Source: Lachnospiraceae bacterium
Lineage (GTDB): Bacteria > Bacillota > Clostridia > Lachnospirales > Lachnospiraceae
Direction: 5' to 3'
DNA length: 64,000 nt
Assembly: GCA_017622575.1 (NCBI GenBank)
Contig: JAGAQU010000064.1
Coordinates: 1-64,000, forward strand
Shown in pieces: positions 51,897-61,122 of this stretch. The translations under genes were made by a program, and so were the position numbers. The notes beneath the pieces are model-generated. The model searched no databases. It was not told the origin of the DNA and was given only the letters and a program-made list of their open reading frames with translations. The first letter of the stretch is position 1; the number at the start of each line of letters is the position of its first letter.

Positions 51897-52724
51897 ATGG
51901 AAAAGAAAAACAATTATATTAAGAAATTTACGTTCGCTGATCAGGTATGTGAACGAATCAGCTATCTGAATAAGGTAAAGGATTATCTTGAGAAACAATT
52001 AAAAAATATGCCTGCAGGAAATCTATTGATTGCACCGGGAACAACGCCTAACAGCTTTCGCTATTATAGGAGAGAATCTCCCCAGGATAAGAGCGGAACC
52101 TATCTTGACAGGTCTAAGCAGGATATAAAGGAGCAGCTTGCAAATAAGAAATATTATGAAAAACTGCATACAGCTGTATCTAAGGAACTAACTGCACTTG
52201 AGAAGATTAATAAACTTAATCATTCCGACGCAATTATTCATACATATGAGTCGTTAAATAAAGGACTGAAAAAACTGATCCATCCAATTAATGTGGATGA
52301 TAGTACATATGCAAAAATGTGGGAAGCTGTCACATATAAAGGTCTTGAATTTGACGCAGAAGACAAAACAGAATTCTATACAAAACGCGGAGAACGTGTC
52401 AGATCCAAGAGTGAGATTCTGATTGCTAATACTCTTAATGATAATAACATACCATATAGATATGAGTGTCCGGTTGAAGTGGATATCGGTAAAAAACTCT
52501 ATCCGGATTTTATGGTTCTTAATAGAAAGCAGAGAAAAGAATTTTATTGGGAACATCTTGGGATGATGGATAATCCGGATTATGTTGTCCATAATATGTG
52601 GAAATTTAATGAATATAAAAAGGCAGGATTGGTTCTTGGAATAAATCTTTTCGTGACCTATGAAACATCAGCAATGCCTTTAGGTACTGGTGAAATTGAA
52701 AGACTGATCAGTTTATTTTTATAG
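51897..52724 (+). CDS. PD-(D/E)XK nuclease-like protein, uncharacterised Lachnospiraceae family
   Basis: 275 residues in two parts. The N-terminal half is helical (about 10-130) with the family motif LKNMPAGNLLIAP near 35-47. The C-terminal half looks like a restriction-endonuclease-type fold: GERVRSKSEILIANTL (Glu173), YECPVEVDIGKKLYPDF (Asp204), KEFYWEHLGMMDNPDYV (Glu219). The usual lysine after the last Glu is replaced (EHL), so activity is uncertain. No membrane segment or signal peptide. I know similar multi-copy proteins from Lachnospiraceae but no function. It is preceded by the 74-bp repeat array, and a remnant of a second member lies at 39459. Confidence 0.75.
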   Translation: MEKKNNYIKKFTFADQVCERISYLNKVKDYLEKQLKNMPAGNLLIAPGTTPNSFRYYRRESPQDKSGTYLDRSKQDIKEQLANKKYYEKLHTAVSKELTALEKINKLNHSDAIIHTYESLNKGLKKLIHPINVDDSTYAKMWEAVTYKGLEFDAEDKTEFYTKRGERVRSKSEILIANTLNDNNIPYRYECPVEVDIGKKLYPDFMVLNRKQRKEFYWEHLGMMDNPDYVVHNMWKFNEYKKAGLVLGINLFVTYETSAMPLGTGEIERLISLFL

Positions 52725-52864
52725 CAAAGGGAGATATCAGATTTACTGTTGACGAAATGTTTGGCAAAAAATATAATGTAATAGTAACTGTGAACGAAAT
52801 GTATACGAGCAAAATCGTTGGGTCATCATCTAAATAAAATGGAATATTTTGGAGCGTAACACAA

Positions 52865-54607
52865 ATGCCTCAAAGCAAAAAAAATGATGGAATGATTATG
52901 CAGGCGGGGATTCTGGCTGTGGCCGGAATCATCGTCCGCATTATCGGACTTCTATATAACAGTCCGATGGCAGTCATTCTCGGAGATGAAGGAATCGGAT
53001 ATTACAATATGGCGTACAATGCTTATACCATTGTGCTTTTAATATCCTCCTACAGCATTCCTTCCGCCATTTCCAAAGTGATTGCCCAGAAACTTGCGGC
53101 AAAAGAATATCGAAATGCGCATCGAATTTTTAAATGTGCGCTGATTTATGTGCTGGTAGTAGGTGGTATTGCCAGCTTATTTGTGTTTTTCGGGGCAGGA
53201 TTGCTGGTGCAGGTAGAGTATGCCGTGCTTCCGCTTAAGGTGTTGGCTCCTACTATCTTTTTTAGCGGCATTTTAGGCGTTTTGAGGGGCTATTTCCAGG
53301 CTCACAGATCCATGGTGCAGACATCCCTGTCACAGATCGTGGAGCAGATTTTAAATGCTGTTTTCAGTATTCTGATGGCATATTTACTGACCAAGGCCAT
53401 GAGCAGCAGACCGGAGAGCGAGCAGCTTTCCTGTGGAGCAGCCGGAGGAGCCATCGGTACCGGTGTCGGTGTGCTGACGGCGCTTCTCTTTATGCTTGGC
53501 ATGTATGCGCTGAATCGCAAGATGATTCTCAGGAGAGTGAAGAGGGACAGAACTCCTTTTGATGATTCTTATGGGGAAGTCCTGAAAATGATCATTATGG
53601 TAGTGACGCCGTTTATCTTAAGCACTTTTATTTATAATGCCAATGTATTTATCAATCAGACCATTTATGAAAATATCTTAATGAGACAGAAAAATCTTGC
53701 AGATACACTGATCGCATCCCAGATGGGGATTGCGGGAAAAGCGGTTAAGATCTCTAATATTCCCATCGCCCTTGCCTCTGCCATGGCAACGGCTCTGATC
53801 CCCGGAATCTCCAGTGATTTTGCGAGGAGAGATTTGGACGGAGTCAAGGGGAAAGTGGCAAAATCCATGAAGGTGACCATGCTGATCGCTATCCCTGCGG
53901 CAGTGGGGATCGGTGTCCTTGCAAAGCCCATTATGTGGGTTTTGTATCCGCAGAAATCCTCCATTGATCTGTCGTCGGCTTTGCTTTCCGTACTGGCAGT
54001 CAGTGTGGTGTTTTATTCCATGTCTACCTTATCCAACGCGGTGCTGCAGTCCATCGGCAAATTAAACAGTCCTCTCATCAATGCGGCGTTGGCTCTGGCC
54101 ATACAGTCCGGTGCTTTGGCAGCCATGTTACTGTTTCTGGATGAATCCTATGCGCCCTATTACTATATTATTGCAATGGCATGTTATTCCCTGCTGATCA
54201 GTATTTTTAACAGTATTTCCATCCGGAAAAATCTCAAATACAGACAGGAGATGGGGAATACTTTTTTAAAACCCTTCCTTTCCGCAGCAGTGATGGGAGT
54301 GGTGGCATTCGGTGTTTATCATGGACTTTATGCACTTCTCCCGGTCAATATTCTGGCACTTTTTGTGTCTGTGGTGGTGGCGGTCATCGTTTACTTTGTA
54401 TTGGTGATCCGCATGGGAGCCATGACGGAGGATGAGCTTTCCGGTATGCCGAAAGGAAAAATGCTTGTAAGAATTGCAAAAAAACTGCATCTTATGAAAG
54501 AAACACGGGATGGCTATGATGGATTTAACGAAATGGATGATTCTGATAATTTTGATAGAAAAAAAGTGCCTGATATAGAAGATGCTGATTACTGGCTTGA
54601 TGATTAA
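52865..54607 (+). CDS. SpoVB/MurJ-type polysaccharide or lipid II flippase
   Basis: Integral membrane protein of 580 residues with about 14 helices (MOP superfamily; SpoVB/YtgP branch). N-terminal AGILAVAGIIVRIIGLLYNSP and GDEGIGYYNMAYNAYTIVLLISSYSIPSAISK are typical; the last 50 residues form an acidic cytoplasmic tail. It probably moves lipid-linked cell wall or spore cortex precursors. A perfect Spo0A-type box (TGACGAA, 52750-52756) lies 110 bp upstream. Its ribosome site is weak (TTTTGGAG), and the next genes code for coat proteins, which agrees with a sporulation link; a vegetative role is equally possible. Confidence 0.88.
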   Translation: MPQSKKNDGMIMQAGILAVAGIIVRIIGLLYNSPMAVILGDEGIGYYNMAYNAYTIVLLISSYSIPSAISKVIAQKLAAKEYRNAHRIFKCALIYVLVVGGIASLFVFFGAGLLVQVEYAVLPLKVLAPTIFFSGILGVLRGYFQAHRSMVQTSLSQIVEQILNAVFSILMAYLLTKAMSSRPESEQLSCGAAGGAIGTGVGVLTALLFMLGMYALNRKMILRRVKRDRTPFDDSYGEVLKMIIMVVTPFILSTFIYNANVFINQTIYENILMRQKNLADTLIASQMGIAGKAVKISNIPIALASAMATALIPGISSDFARRDLDGVKGKVAKSMKVTMLIAIPAAVGIGVLAKPIMWVLYPQKSSIDLSSALLSVLAVSVVFYSMSTLSNAVLQSIGKLNSPLINAALALAIQSGALAAMLLFLDESYAPYYYIIAMACYSLLISIFNSISIRKNLKYRQEMGNTFLKPFLSAAVMGVVAFGVYHGLYALLPVNILALFVSVVVAVIVYFVLVIRMGAMTEDELSGMPKGKMLVRIAKKLHLMKETRDGYDGFNEMDDSDNFDRKKVPDIEDADYWLDD

Positions 54608-54632
54608 GTAAAAAATAAAGAATAAAAATAAA

Positions 54633-54685
54633 CCTCCCGGAAATACTACCACTGTAAGTGAATCATATTTTCAGGAGGTATTTTT
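54633..54685 (+). terminator. Terminator-like hairpin that contains the next gene's ribosome site
   Basis: CCTCCCGGAAA (54633-54643) pairs with TTTTCAGGAGG (54668-54678), and TTTTT lies just before the ATG at 54686. The right arm is at the same time the Shine-Dalgarno sequence GGAGG of the coat gene, so folding would hide it. Confidence 0.6.
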
Positions 54686-54871
54686 ATGGCCAGTTTATCA
54701 GAACTTGAATTACAGAATCTCCGCCATTTGATCGGCGGCTATGACACCACCCATTGCAAAATGAAGGAATATGCCCAGGAAGCGACTGATCCCAAGATCA
54801 AGCAGTTTTTTGAAAAAGGTGCAAAGTCTGCGATGGACAACAAAAATCAGTTGATGAAGTTTTTGCAGTAG
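54686..54871 (+). CDS. Small CotF-like spore coat protein
   Basis: 61 residues: SELELQNLRHLIGGYDTTHCKMKEYAQEATDPKIKQFFEKGA is like the N-terminal helices of the CotF/ferritin-like coat family in Clostridia. GGAGG lies 7 bp upstream. It is followed after 12 bp by a second small protein that corresponds to the other helices, so both may pair to form one four-helix unit. Confidence 0.72.
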   Translation: MASLSELELQNLRHLIGGYDTTHCKMKEYAQEATDPKIKQFFEKGAKSAMDNKNQLMKFLQ

Positions 54872-54883
54872 GAGGGATGGAAG

Positions 54884-55144
54884 ATGCAGTTAAATGAAAA
54901 GACAATGGTAGCAGATACTTTGGCGGGAATCAACGGAGAGCTGGTGCGCTTCGGCGAGATGATCCCGCAGACGGAAAACAAGGAGTTAAAGCAGACCTTA
55001 AAACAGTTTCGAAATGCCTGTGAGCAGTCTCAGGAGGAGATCTATCAACTGGCAAGAGAAAAATCCTATTATGTGCCTGCATCCAAGGCAACACAGGAAG
55101 AGATCGATCATGTAAAGAGCCTGTTTACGCAGGGAACTCTGTAA
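54884..55144 (+). CDS. CotF-domain spore coat protein
   Basis: 86 residues, helical, with the CotF-type pattern (MVADTLAGINGELVRFGEMIPQTENKELKQTLKQFR, in blocks; KSYYVPASKATQEEIDHVKSLF at the end). GGAGGG precedes ATG. It ends before a strong bidirectional terminator. With the preceding gene it makes a two-gene unit, most likely expressed in the mother cell, although no sporulation promoter could be assigned with confidence. Confidence 0.75.
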   Translation: MQLNEKTMVADTLAGINGELVRFGEMIPQTENKELKQTLKQFRNACEQSQEEIYQLAREKSYYVPASKATQEEIDHVKSLFTQGTL

Positions 55145-55160
55145 GGAAAGGCAAAAATCA

Positions 55161-55194
55161 GTAGAAAGGACCGGCATGAGCCGGTCCTTTCTAC
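55161..55194. terminator. Bidirectional terminator with 15-bp perfect stem
   Basis: GTAGAAAGGACCGGC / GCCGGTCCTTTCTAC with loop ATGA. The right arm includes the stop codon of rqcH on the minus strand. Confidence 0.9.
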
Positions 55195-56942
55195 AGCTGC
55201 CGTATCTTTGAAATATCCGTGTCGATCATCATGGAGTAGTTGGTATAGTACACCACAAATCCGGGTTTGCTGCCGTTCGGTTTTTTCACATTTTTCTTTT
55301 GCAGATAGTCAACTTCCACCTTTTCCTGGTCACGGCCTTTGGAATAATAGGCGGCAAGTCTTGCCGCTTCCTCGAAGGTGGTATCGGGGAGTTCCTCACC
55401 GTTCGTCTTTACCACAACGTGAGAGCCGGGAATCCCTTTGGCGTGAAACCACCAGTCATTTCCCGTGGCAAACTTAAAGGTGAGCTCATCGTTCTGGTAA
55501 TTGTTTTTTCCTACATAGATATGGAAGCCGTCGCTGCTGATATAGTGGAAAGGACGGCTGGTGACCTTGACTTTTTTGGCACCGCCTTTTCTGCGGATAT
55601 AACTGCTCTCGATCAGTTCCTCCCGAATCTGTGTCAGATCCTCCTCCAGCAGTGCGATGTCAAGGGCTGTCTGAATGGACTCCAGATGATCGATCTCTTC
55701 TTTTACTTCCAGAGTCAAAGTGGAAAGCGCCTCGTAGGTACGCTTCAGCTTCCCGTACTTTTCAAAATATTTTTTTGCATTTTCCGAGGCAGAAAGAAGC
55801 GGATCAAGCGGAATGGTGATCACCTCATCGGTATAGTAATTCAGTGCCTCCATGGATTTTGCACCGGGGGCAACATTGTATCCGTAGGTGTTGAGAAGTT
55901 CTCCGTAGACCTTGTACTTGTCCTTCTTTTCGGTATCCTGCATCTGTTTTACCTGCAGATCATACTTTTTGATGTTGCGCTCAAGAGCGGTCTGTACGAT
56001 GCGGCGAAGATCAGAGGATTTCTGACGGACGCGGGTAATCTGATTTTTTTGGGCATAGTACTGTTCAAGGAGAGCGGAAATGGAGATAAATTCCGTCCTG
56101 TTGTCGCCGGAAAAGGAGAGAAGCGGCAAAGCCGCAAACTCTGCCGGAGCACCGTTTTCATAGACAATGACGGGTTTGAAATTTCCTTCTTTCACTCTTT
56201 TCATCACAGAGTCAAAGGCTTCAAATAATTGCATGAGCTGCGCTTCCCCATCGGGAGTTTCCCTGAAAACAGCGGTAGAAGAGTCTCCGTCCACGCGGCC
56301 CTCCGCGCAGATTTCGTTTGCAATCACAGGGGATAAGCCGGTATAGGAAGAATAGAGTGCTTTAAAAACAGGCATGGATTTATCCGTAATGAGGGATTTG
56401 AAGCTTTCATATGTTGTGGTGAGCGGATCCGCTTTATCCTGTGTTAAAGGGATAAAATAGTCTCTGCCCGGAAGAACCTCTCTGACGGAGCTCACCATGC
56501 CGGAAATATGTTTGATGCTGTCAATGATTTTATTATCCTCATTGATAAAAATGATATTGCTGTGTTTGCCCATGATTTCCACTACAAGTGTTTTTTTACA
56601 GAGATCCCCCATCTCGTCCAAATGCTCAATATGAATCCGGACAATACGCTCCAGGCCGGGCTGGGTAATATCCGTGATCCTGCCATTTTGCAGATGCTTT
56701 CGAAGAAGCATACAAAAACCGGGAGCTGTCATGGGACTTTGCTTATTTGCTTCCGTGAGGTAGATAAGGGGAAGGGATGCACCTGCTGAGAGAAACAGTC
56801 TCTTCTGACCTCCGTCAGCGGTTTTTATGGTAAGCAGCAGCTCGTCACTTTCCGGCTGGGCGATTTTGTAGATGCGCCCGCCAAGCAGATTCTCTCTGAG
56901 TTCCTTCACGACGGCTGCCACAGTAATTCCGTCAAATGCCAT
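55191..56942 (-). CDS. rqcH: Ribosome quality control protein RqcH (NFACT family)
   Basis: Binds stalled 50S-peptidyl-tRNA and adds C-terminal Ala tails. The NFACT-N domain (MAFDGITVAAVVKELRENLLGGRIYKI), coiled-coil middle (about 290-440) and NFACT-R domain (SSDGFHIYVGKNNYQNDEL; DWWFHAKGIPGSHVVVK) are in order. 583 residues. The old fibronectin-binding name refers to the same family. It is transcribed from its own promoter, divergent from yicC. Confidence 0.94.
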   Translation of the reverse strand: MAFDGITVAAVVKELRENLLGGRIYKIAQPESDELLLTIKTADGGQKRLFLSAGASLPLIYLTEANKQSPMTAPGFCMLLRKHLQNGRITDITQPGLERIVRIHIEHLDEMGDLCKKTLVVEIMGKHSNIIFINEDNKIIDSIKHISGMVSSVREVLPGRDYFIPLTQDKADPLTTTYESFKSLITDKSMPVFKALYSSYTGLSPVIANEICAEGRVDGDSSTAVFRETPDGEAQLMQLFEAFDSVMKRVKEGNFKPVIVYENGAPAEFAALPLLSFSGDNRTEFISISALLEQYYAQKNQITRVRQKSSDLRRIVQTALERNIKKYDLQVKQMQDTEKKDKYKVYGELLNTYGYNVAPGAKSMEALNYYTDEVITIPLDPLLSASENAKKYFEKYGKLKRTYEALSTLTLEVKEEIDHLESIQTALDIALLEEDLTQIREELIESSYIRRKGGAKKVKVTSRPFHYISSDGFHIYVGKNNYQNDELTFKFATGNDWWFHAKGIPGSHVVVKTNGEELPDTTFEEAARLAAYYSKGRDQEKVEVDYLQKKNVKKPNGSKPGFVVYYTNYSMMIDTDISKIRQL

Positions 56943-56981
56943 TTTTGTGTCTCCTTTTTATGCTGAACTTTTTCTTTCTAT

Positions 56982-57010
56982 ATCATATCTCATATTTCCT
57001 TTTCAAACAA
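56982..57010 (-). promoter_or_regulatory. Sigma-A promoter of rqcH
   Basis: On the minus strand, TTGTTT (57010-57005), 17-bp spacer and TATGAT (56987-56982). Confidence 0.6.
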
Positions 57011-57017
57011 GCAAACC

Positions 57018-57046
57018 TTGACGTTTTTCTATACTTAGCCTATAAT
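57018..57046 (+). promoter_or_regulatory. Sigma-A promoter of the yicC operon
   Basis: TTGACG (57018-57023), 17-bp spacer, perfect TATAAT (57041-57046). Its -35 lies 8 bp from that of rqcH on the other strand, so the two promoters may compete. Confidence 0.8.
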
Positions 57047-57117
57047 ATTATGGAATACGCAGACTGGGGGAAAAAGGTGCTGCGCATTTAAGTTGGAAGG
57101 TACAAAGGAGTAATAGC

Positions 57118-57996
57118 ATGATTAAAAGTATGACCGGCTTCGGCAGATGCGAAGTACAGGAGGGTGACCGTAAGATTACGGTGGAAATGAAATCGGTAAA
57201 TCACAGATATCTGGATGTTACCATCAAAATGCCCAAAAAGCTGAATTTTTTTGAAGCAGCAATCAGAAGTGAACTGAAAAATTATATTCAGAGAGGTAAG
57301 GTTGATATCTTTATTACTTATGAGGATTTTACGGAATCCAATGTATGTGTGAAGTACAACAAAGAACTTGCAGCTGAATATATGAACTATCTGAATAAGA
57401 TGGCGGAGGATTTTTCCCTTGACAATGATATCAGGGTATCGAGCCTTGCAAGATTTCCTGAAATCCTTACGATGGAAGAGCAGACTATTGACGAGGAAGA
57501 ACTCTGGCAGCTTCTGGATAAGGCAATCAAAGGTGCAGCGGAAGGATTTGTGGAAACCAGGATCAAAGAGGGTGAACACCTTCGTGATGATCTTCTTGAT
57601 AAGCTTGATAATATGCTTAAAAATGTAGATTTTATCACTGAGCGTTCTCCGAAGATTATCGAGGAGTACAGACAGAGGCTGGAAGAGAAAGTCAGGGAGT
57701 TGTTAGAGGATACCAAGGTTGACGAGAACAGGCTCCTGACAGAAGTGACCATCTTTGCAGATAAGGTTTGTGTGGATGAAGAACTTGTTCGTCTGCGCAG
57801 TCATATTGAGACTACCCGGGATACTTTGATCGCAGGCGGAAGTATTGGGCGAAAGCTTGACTTTATCGCACAGGAGATGAACAGAGAGGCAAATACGATC
57901 CTGTCTAAGTCAAATGACCTCGAAATTTCCAATCATGCCATAGAACTGAAGACAGAGATTGAGAAGGTAAGAGAACAGATTCAGAATATCGAATAG
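57118..57996 (+). CDS. yicC: YicC-family endoribonuclease/RNA-decay factor
   Basis: 292 residues with the typical N-terminus [17 protein letters not shown] and the C-terminal DUF1732 part ([24 protein letters not shown], in blocks). E. coli YicC is a ribonuclease or adaptor in sRNA decay; the Firmicutes protein sits before remA-gmk-rpoZ as here. Confidence is high for the family, moderate for activity. Confidence 0.92.
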   Translation: MIKSMTGFGRCEVQEGDRKITVEMKSVNHRYLDVTIKMPKKLNFFEAAIRSELKNYIQRGKVDIFITYEDFTESNVCVKYNKELAAEYMNYLNKMAEDFSLDNDIRVSSLARFPEILTMEEQTIDEEELWQLLDKAIKGAAEGFVETRIKEGEHLRDDLLDKLDNMLKNVDFITERSPKIIEEYRQRLEEKVRELLEDTKVDENRLLTEVTIFADKVCVDEELVRLRSHIETTRDTLIAGGSIGRKLDFIAQEMNREANTILSKSNDLEISNHAIELKTEIEKVREQIQNIE

Positions 57997-58007
57997 TGGG
58001 GATAGCA

Positions 58008-58268
58008 TTGAATAAATTGATTCATATTGGGTTTGGCAACATTGTAAATGCAGGTAAGATCATTGCCATCGTCAGTCCTGATTCCGCACCGGTAAAGAGA
58101 ATGGTGCAGCGGGCCAGAGAGGACGGCAGCGCCATCGATGCCACGCAGGGGAGAAAAACAAAAGCCGTATTGGTAATGGAGAACAGCCAGCTTGTATTAT
58201 CTGCACTGCTGCCGGAAACCATTGCCCAGAGAGCGCAGGCGGAAGGTAAAGATGAAGATGAGACGTAA
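58008..58268 (+). CDS. remA: RemA-family DNA-binding regulator (DUF370)
   Basis: 86 residues: [31 protein letters not shown] and [10 protein letters not shown] are family hallmarks. RemA of B. subtilis activates matrix genes and osmoprotection genes. TTG at 58008 is the likely start, since it follows GGGGA and gives the usual M-x-KLI start; a GTG at 57996 overlaps the yicC stop. It overlaps gmk by 17 bp. Confidence 0.92.
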   Translation: MNKLIHIGFGNIVNAGKIIAIVSPDSAPVKRMVQRAREDGSAIDATQGRKTKAVLVMENSQLVLSALLPETIAQRAQAEGKDEDET

Positions 58269-58884
58269 GGGAATTTTAATCGTAGTTTCCGGTTTCTCGG
58301 GAGTCGGAAAAGGAACGCTGATGAAACAGCTTGTACATTCCTATGACAATTATGCTCTGTCGGTCTCCATGACAACAAGACAGCCGAGACCCGGTGAAAG
58401 TGACGGGAAAGAATATTTTTTTGTGAGCAGAGAGGTCTTTGAAAAGACAATCGCTGAAAATGGCCTGATCGAATATGCCAATTACTGTGGCAATTATTAC
58501 GGAACGCCAAAAGAATATGTGGAAAAGCAGCTGGAAAAGGGAAAGGATGTGATCCTTGAAATTGAGATTCAGGGAGCCCTGAAGGTCAGGGAACAGTTCC
58601 CTACGGCACTCCTTCTGTTCGTGATGCCGCCAAGTGCACAGGAGCTTAAGAAACGCCTTGAGGGAAGAGGAACGGAAACCGAAGAGGTGATTGATAAGCG
58701 GCTTAAGCGTGCCACGGAGGAAGCGGAAGGAATTGAAAATTACGATTTTATCGTAATCAATGATAAGCTTGAAGAATGCGTGAAAGAAATGCATGGTCTG
58801 ATACTGGCAGCTCATGAAACACCTGACAGAAATCAGGAATTTATCGATAATATGAGAAAGGAACTGGAAAACTTTGCAAAATAG
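58252..58884 (+). CDS. gmk: Guanylate kinase
   Basis: GMP to GDP phosphotransfer. P-loop [12 protein letters not shown] near residues 14-25, then [18 protein letters not shown] (GMP-binding) near 40-57 and [14 protein letters not shown] near 100. ATG at 58252 has GGAAGG 5 bp upstream; the open frame extends back inside remA without homology. 210 residues. Confidence 0.95.
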   Translation: MKMRRKGILIVVSGFSGVGKGTLMKQLVHSYDNYALSVSMTTRQPRPGESDGKEYFFVSREVFEKTIAENGLIEYANYCGNYYGTPKEYVEKQLEKGKDVILEIEIQGALKVREQFPTALLLFVMPPSAQELKKRLEGRGTETEEVIDKRLKRATEEAEGIENYDFIVINDKLEECVKEMHGLILAAHETPDRNQEFIDNMRKELENFAK

Positions 58885-58910
58885 GTTTTCCTTAAGGAAA
58901 GGAGAAAATT

Positions 58911-59144
58911 ATGTTACATCCATCTTATTCAGATTTAATGAAAGTAGTAAACAGTGAAGTGGAACCCGGTGAAGCACCTGTAGTAAACAGCAGATACTCT
59001 ATTGTGATGGCAACTTCAAAGCGTGCAAGACAGATTATTGCCGGCGATGACCCTCTGGTAAACGTAAAGGACAGCAAGCCCTTATCCATTGCAGTGGAGG
59101 AACTGAATCAGGGAAAGATCAAAATTCTTTCCGATGAAGAATAA
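58911..59144 (+). CDS. rpoZ: RNA polymerase omega subunit
   Basis: 77 residues; SRYSIVMATSKRARQIIAGD and KPLSIAVEELNQGKIKI are the conserved core. AAGGAGA precedes ATG. Located after gmk as in most Firmicutes. The following 95 bp include a GCGGCC/GGCCGC stem (59192-59211). Confidence 0.95.
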   Translation: MLHPSYSDLMKVVNSEVEPGEAPVVNSRYSIVMATSKRARQIIAGDDPLVNVKDSKPLSIAVEELNQGKIKILSDEE

Positions 59145-59239
59145 AAGGCGGATGCCGCATCCCGCGGTATATCTTTGCTAAGAAGAAAAGGCGGCCGAGT
59201 ATGTGGCCGCTGTTTCACTATATAAAGAAAGGTAGCGGT

Positions 59240-60577
59240 ATGAATATATTTTTTGTATCCCTGGGCTGTGACAAGAACCTTGTGGACTCAGAGGTCATGC
59301 TCGGCATGCTGAGAGAAAAGGGATATTGTTTTACCGATGATGAGACACAGGCGGATGCTGTTGTCATCAATACCTGCTGTTTTATCAATGATGCCAAGGA
59401 GGAGAGCATTAACACGATTCTTGAGATGGCAGAGCTGAAAAAGAGCGGCAGGCTGAAAGCACTGATTGTGACAGGATGTCTGGCACAGCGTTATCAGGAA
59501 GAAATCCAGTCGGAAATTGAGGAAGTGGATGCCATCATAGGTACATCTGCCATAGAAACAATTGTTGAGACCCTGGAGGAGGTTCTTGCAGGGAAACATC
59601 ATAATCACATTGAATCTCTTGACAAGGCGCCCATTGGCGGAAAGGAACGCGTGGTCACCACCGGAGGGTATTATTCTTACCTTAAGATTGCGGAAGGCTG
59701 TAATAAGCATTGCACCTACTGTATCATTCCCAAAGTGCGTGGCAATTACAGAAGCGTTCCCATGGAAAAGCTTCTTGCGGAGGCTGCGCAGCTTGCAAAG
59801 AAGGGTGTAAAAGAGCTGATTCTGGTCGCCCAGGAGACCACGCTTTACGGTACAGACCTGTACGGCGAAAAGAAATTACCTGCACTTTTACATGAACTGT
59901 GCAGGATAGAGGGACTTGAATGGATCAGGATTCTCTACTGTTATCCTGAGGAGATCACGAAGGAACTGATACAGACCATAAAGGAAGAACCCAAGATCTG
60001 TCATTATCTCGATATTCCTATCCAGAGCGGCAGCGACCGCATTTTAAAGCTGATGGGGAGAAGAACGAACACCGATCAGATCCGTAATATGATCAGTAAG
60101 CTTAGAGGGGAAATACCTGATATCTGTATCCGCACCACCTTTATCACAGGCTTCCCCACAGAGACGGAAGAAGATTTCACAGATACCATGGAGTTTATCA
60201 ACGAGATGGAATTTGACCGCCTTGGAGTATTTACCTATTCACCGGAAGAGGACACACCTGCAGCGAATATGGACGGACAGGTGGAAGAGGAAGTCAAGGT
60301 AAGACGACAGGAAGAAATGATGGAGCTTCAGCAGGAAATTGCTTTTGAAGCTGCAGAGAATATGAAGGGCAGAATCCTGAAAGTGATGATTGAAGGAAAG
60401 CTTACAGATGAGGATGCCTATGTGGCAAGAACTTATAAGGATGCTCCCGGCGTGGACGGATATCTGTTTGTCAATACGGACTGGTCCCTGATGAGTGGGG
60501 ATTTTGTCACTGTCAGGGTAACCGGCGCTAACGAGTATGATCTTGTCGGAGAAATTGTTGAAGAAAAGGAAGAATAA
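59240..60577 (+). CDS. rimO: Ribosomal protein S12 methylthiotransferase RimO
   Basis: Radical-SAM enzyme that thiomethylates an Asp of S12. The N-terminal UPF0004 domain holds three cluster cysteines (FVSLGCDKNLVDSE Cys10, NTCCF near 46, TGCLAQRY near 81), the radical-SAM motif is EGCNKHCTYCIIPKVRGNYRS near 152-160, and a TRAM domain ends the protein. ATG at 59240 gives the typical start; the frame is open earlier in the intergenic region. 445 residues. Confidence 0.95.
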   Translation: MNIFFVSLGCDKNLVDSEVMLGMLREKGYCFTDDETQADAVVINTCCFINDAKEESINTILEMAELKKSGRLKALIVTGCLAQRYQEEIQSEIEEVDAIIGTSAIETIVETLEEVLAGKHHNHIESLDKAPIGGKERVVTTGGYYSYLKIAEGCNKHCTYCIIPKVRGNYRSVPMEKLLAEAAQLAKKGVKELILVAQETTLYGTDLYGEKKLPALLHELCRIEGLEWIRILYCYPEEITKELIQTIKEEPKICHYLDIPIQSGSDRILKLMGRRTNTDQIRNMISKLRGEIPDICIRTTFITGFPTETEEDFTDTMEFINEMEFDRLGVFTYSPEEDTPAANMDGQVEEEVKVRRQEEMMELQQEIAFEAAENMKGRILKVMIEGKLTDEDAYVARTYKDAPGVDGYLFVNTDWSLMSGDFVTVRVTGANEYDLVGEIVEEKEE

Positions 60578-60588
60578 TGGAGGAAAGT

Positions 60589-61122
60589 ATGAATCTGCCA
60601 AATAAACTCACCATATTTCGTGTCATTTTAATCCCGTTTTTTATTATTGCATTGCTGGTTCCCGGGATACCGGCAGGCAACTGGATCGCCCTTGCCATAT
60701 TTATTGTAGCGAGCCTTACAGATCTTCTGGATGGCAAGATTGCAAGAAAATATAATCTGGTTACGAATTTTGGTAAATTCATGGATCCCCTTGCTGACAA
60801 GCTTCTGGTGTGCTCTGCACTGATCTGCCTTGTGGAGCTTTCCAGGATTCCTTCCTGGATGGTGGTGATCATCATTGCAAGGGAATTTACCATCAGCGGC
60901 TTCAGGCTGATTGCGGCGGACAACGGCGTTGTGATCGCTGCAAGCTACTGGGGAAAATTTAAGACCACCTTCCAGATGATTGCAGTCTGCCTTATGATTG
61001 CAAACATTCCGGTCCTCAGCCTTTTGACCACTGTCATCACATGGATTGCGGTTATTCTTACAGTGGTATCTCTTGTAGATTATCTGGTCAAGAATAAGGA
61101 TGTTATGAAGGAGACAAAATAA
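60589..61122 (+). CDS. pgsA: CDP-diacylglycerol-glycerol-3-phosphate 3-phosphatidyltransferase
   Basis: Membrane enzyme of phosphatidylglycerol synthesis. The CDP-alcohol transferase motif D-G-x2-A-R-x8-G-x3-D-x3-D is seen in LLDGKIARKYNLVTNFGKFMDPLAD near residues 45-70, with about five helices. ATG at 60589, 5 bp after GGAGG, is chosen over ATG at 60577. 177 residues. Confidence 0.95.
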   Translation: MNLPNKLTIFRVILIPFFIIALLVPGIPAGNWIALAIFIVASLTDLLDGKIARKYNLVTNFGKFMDPLADKLLVCSALICLVELSRIPSWMVVIIIAREFTISGFRLIAADNGVVIAASYWGKFKTTFQMIAVCLMIANIPVLSLLTTVITWIAVILTVVSLVDYLVKNKDVMKETK

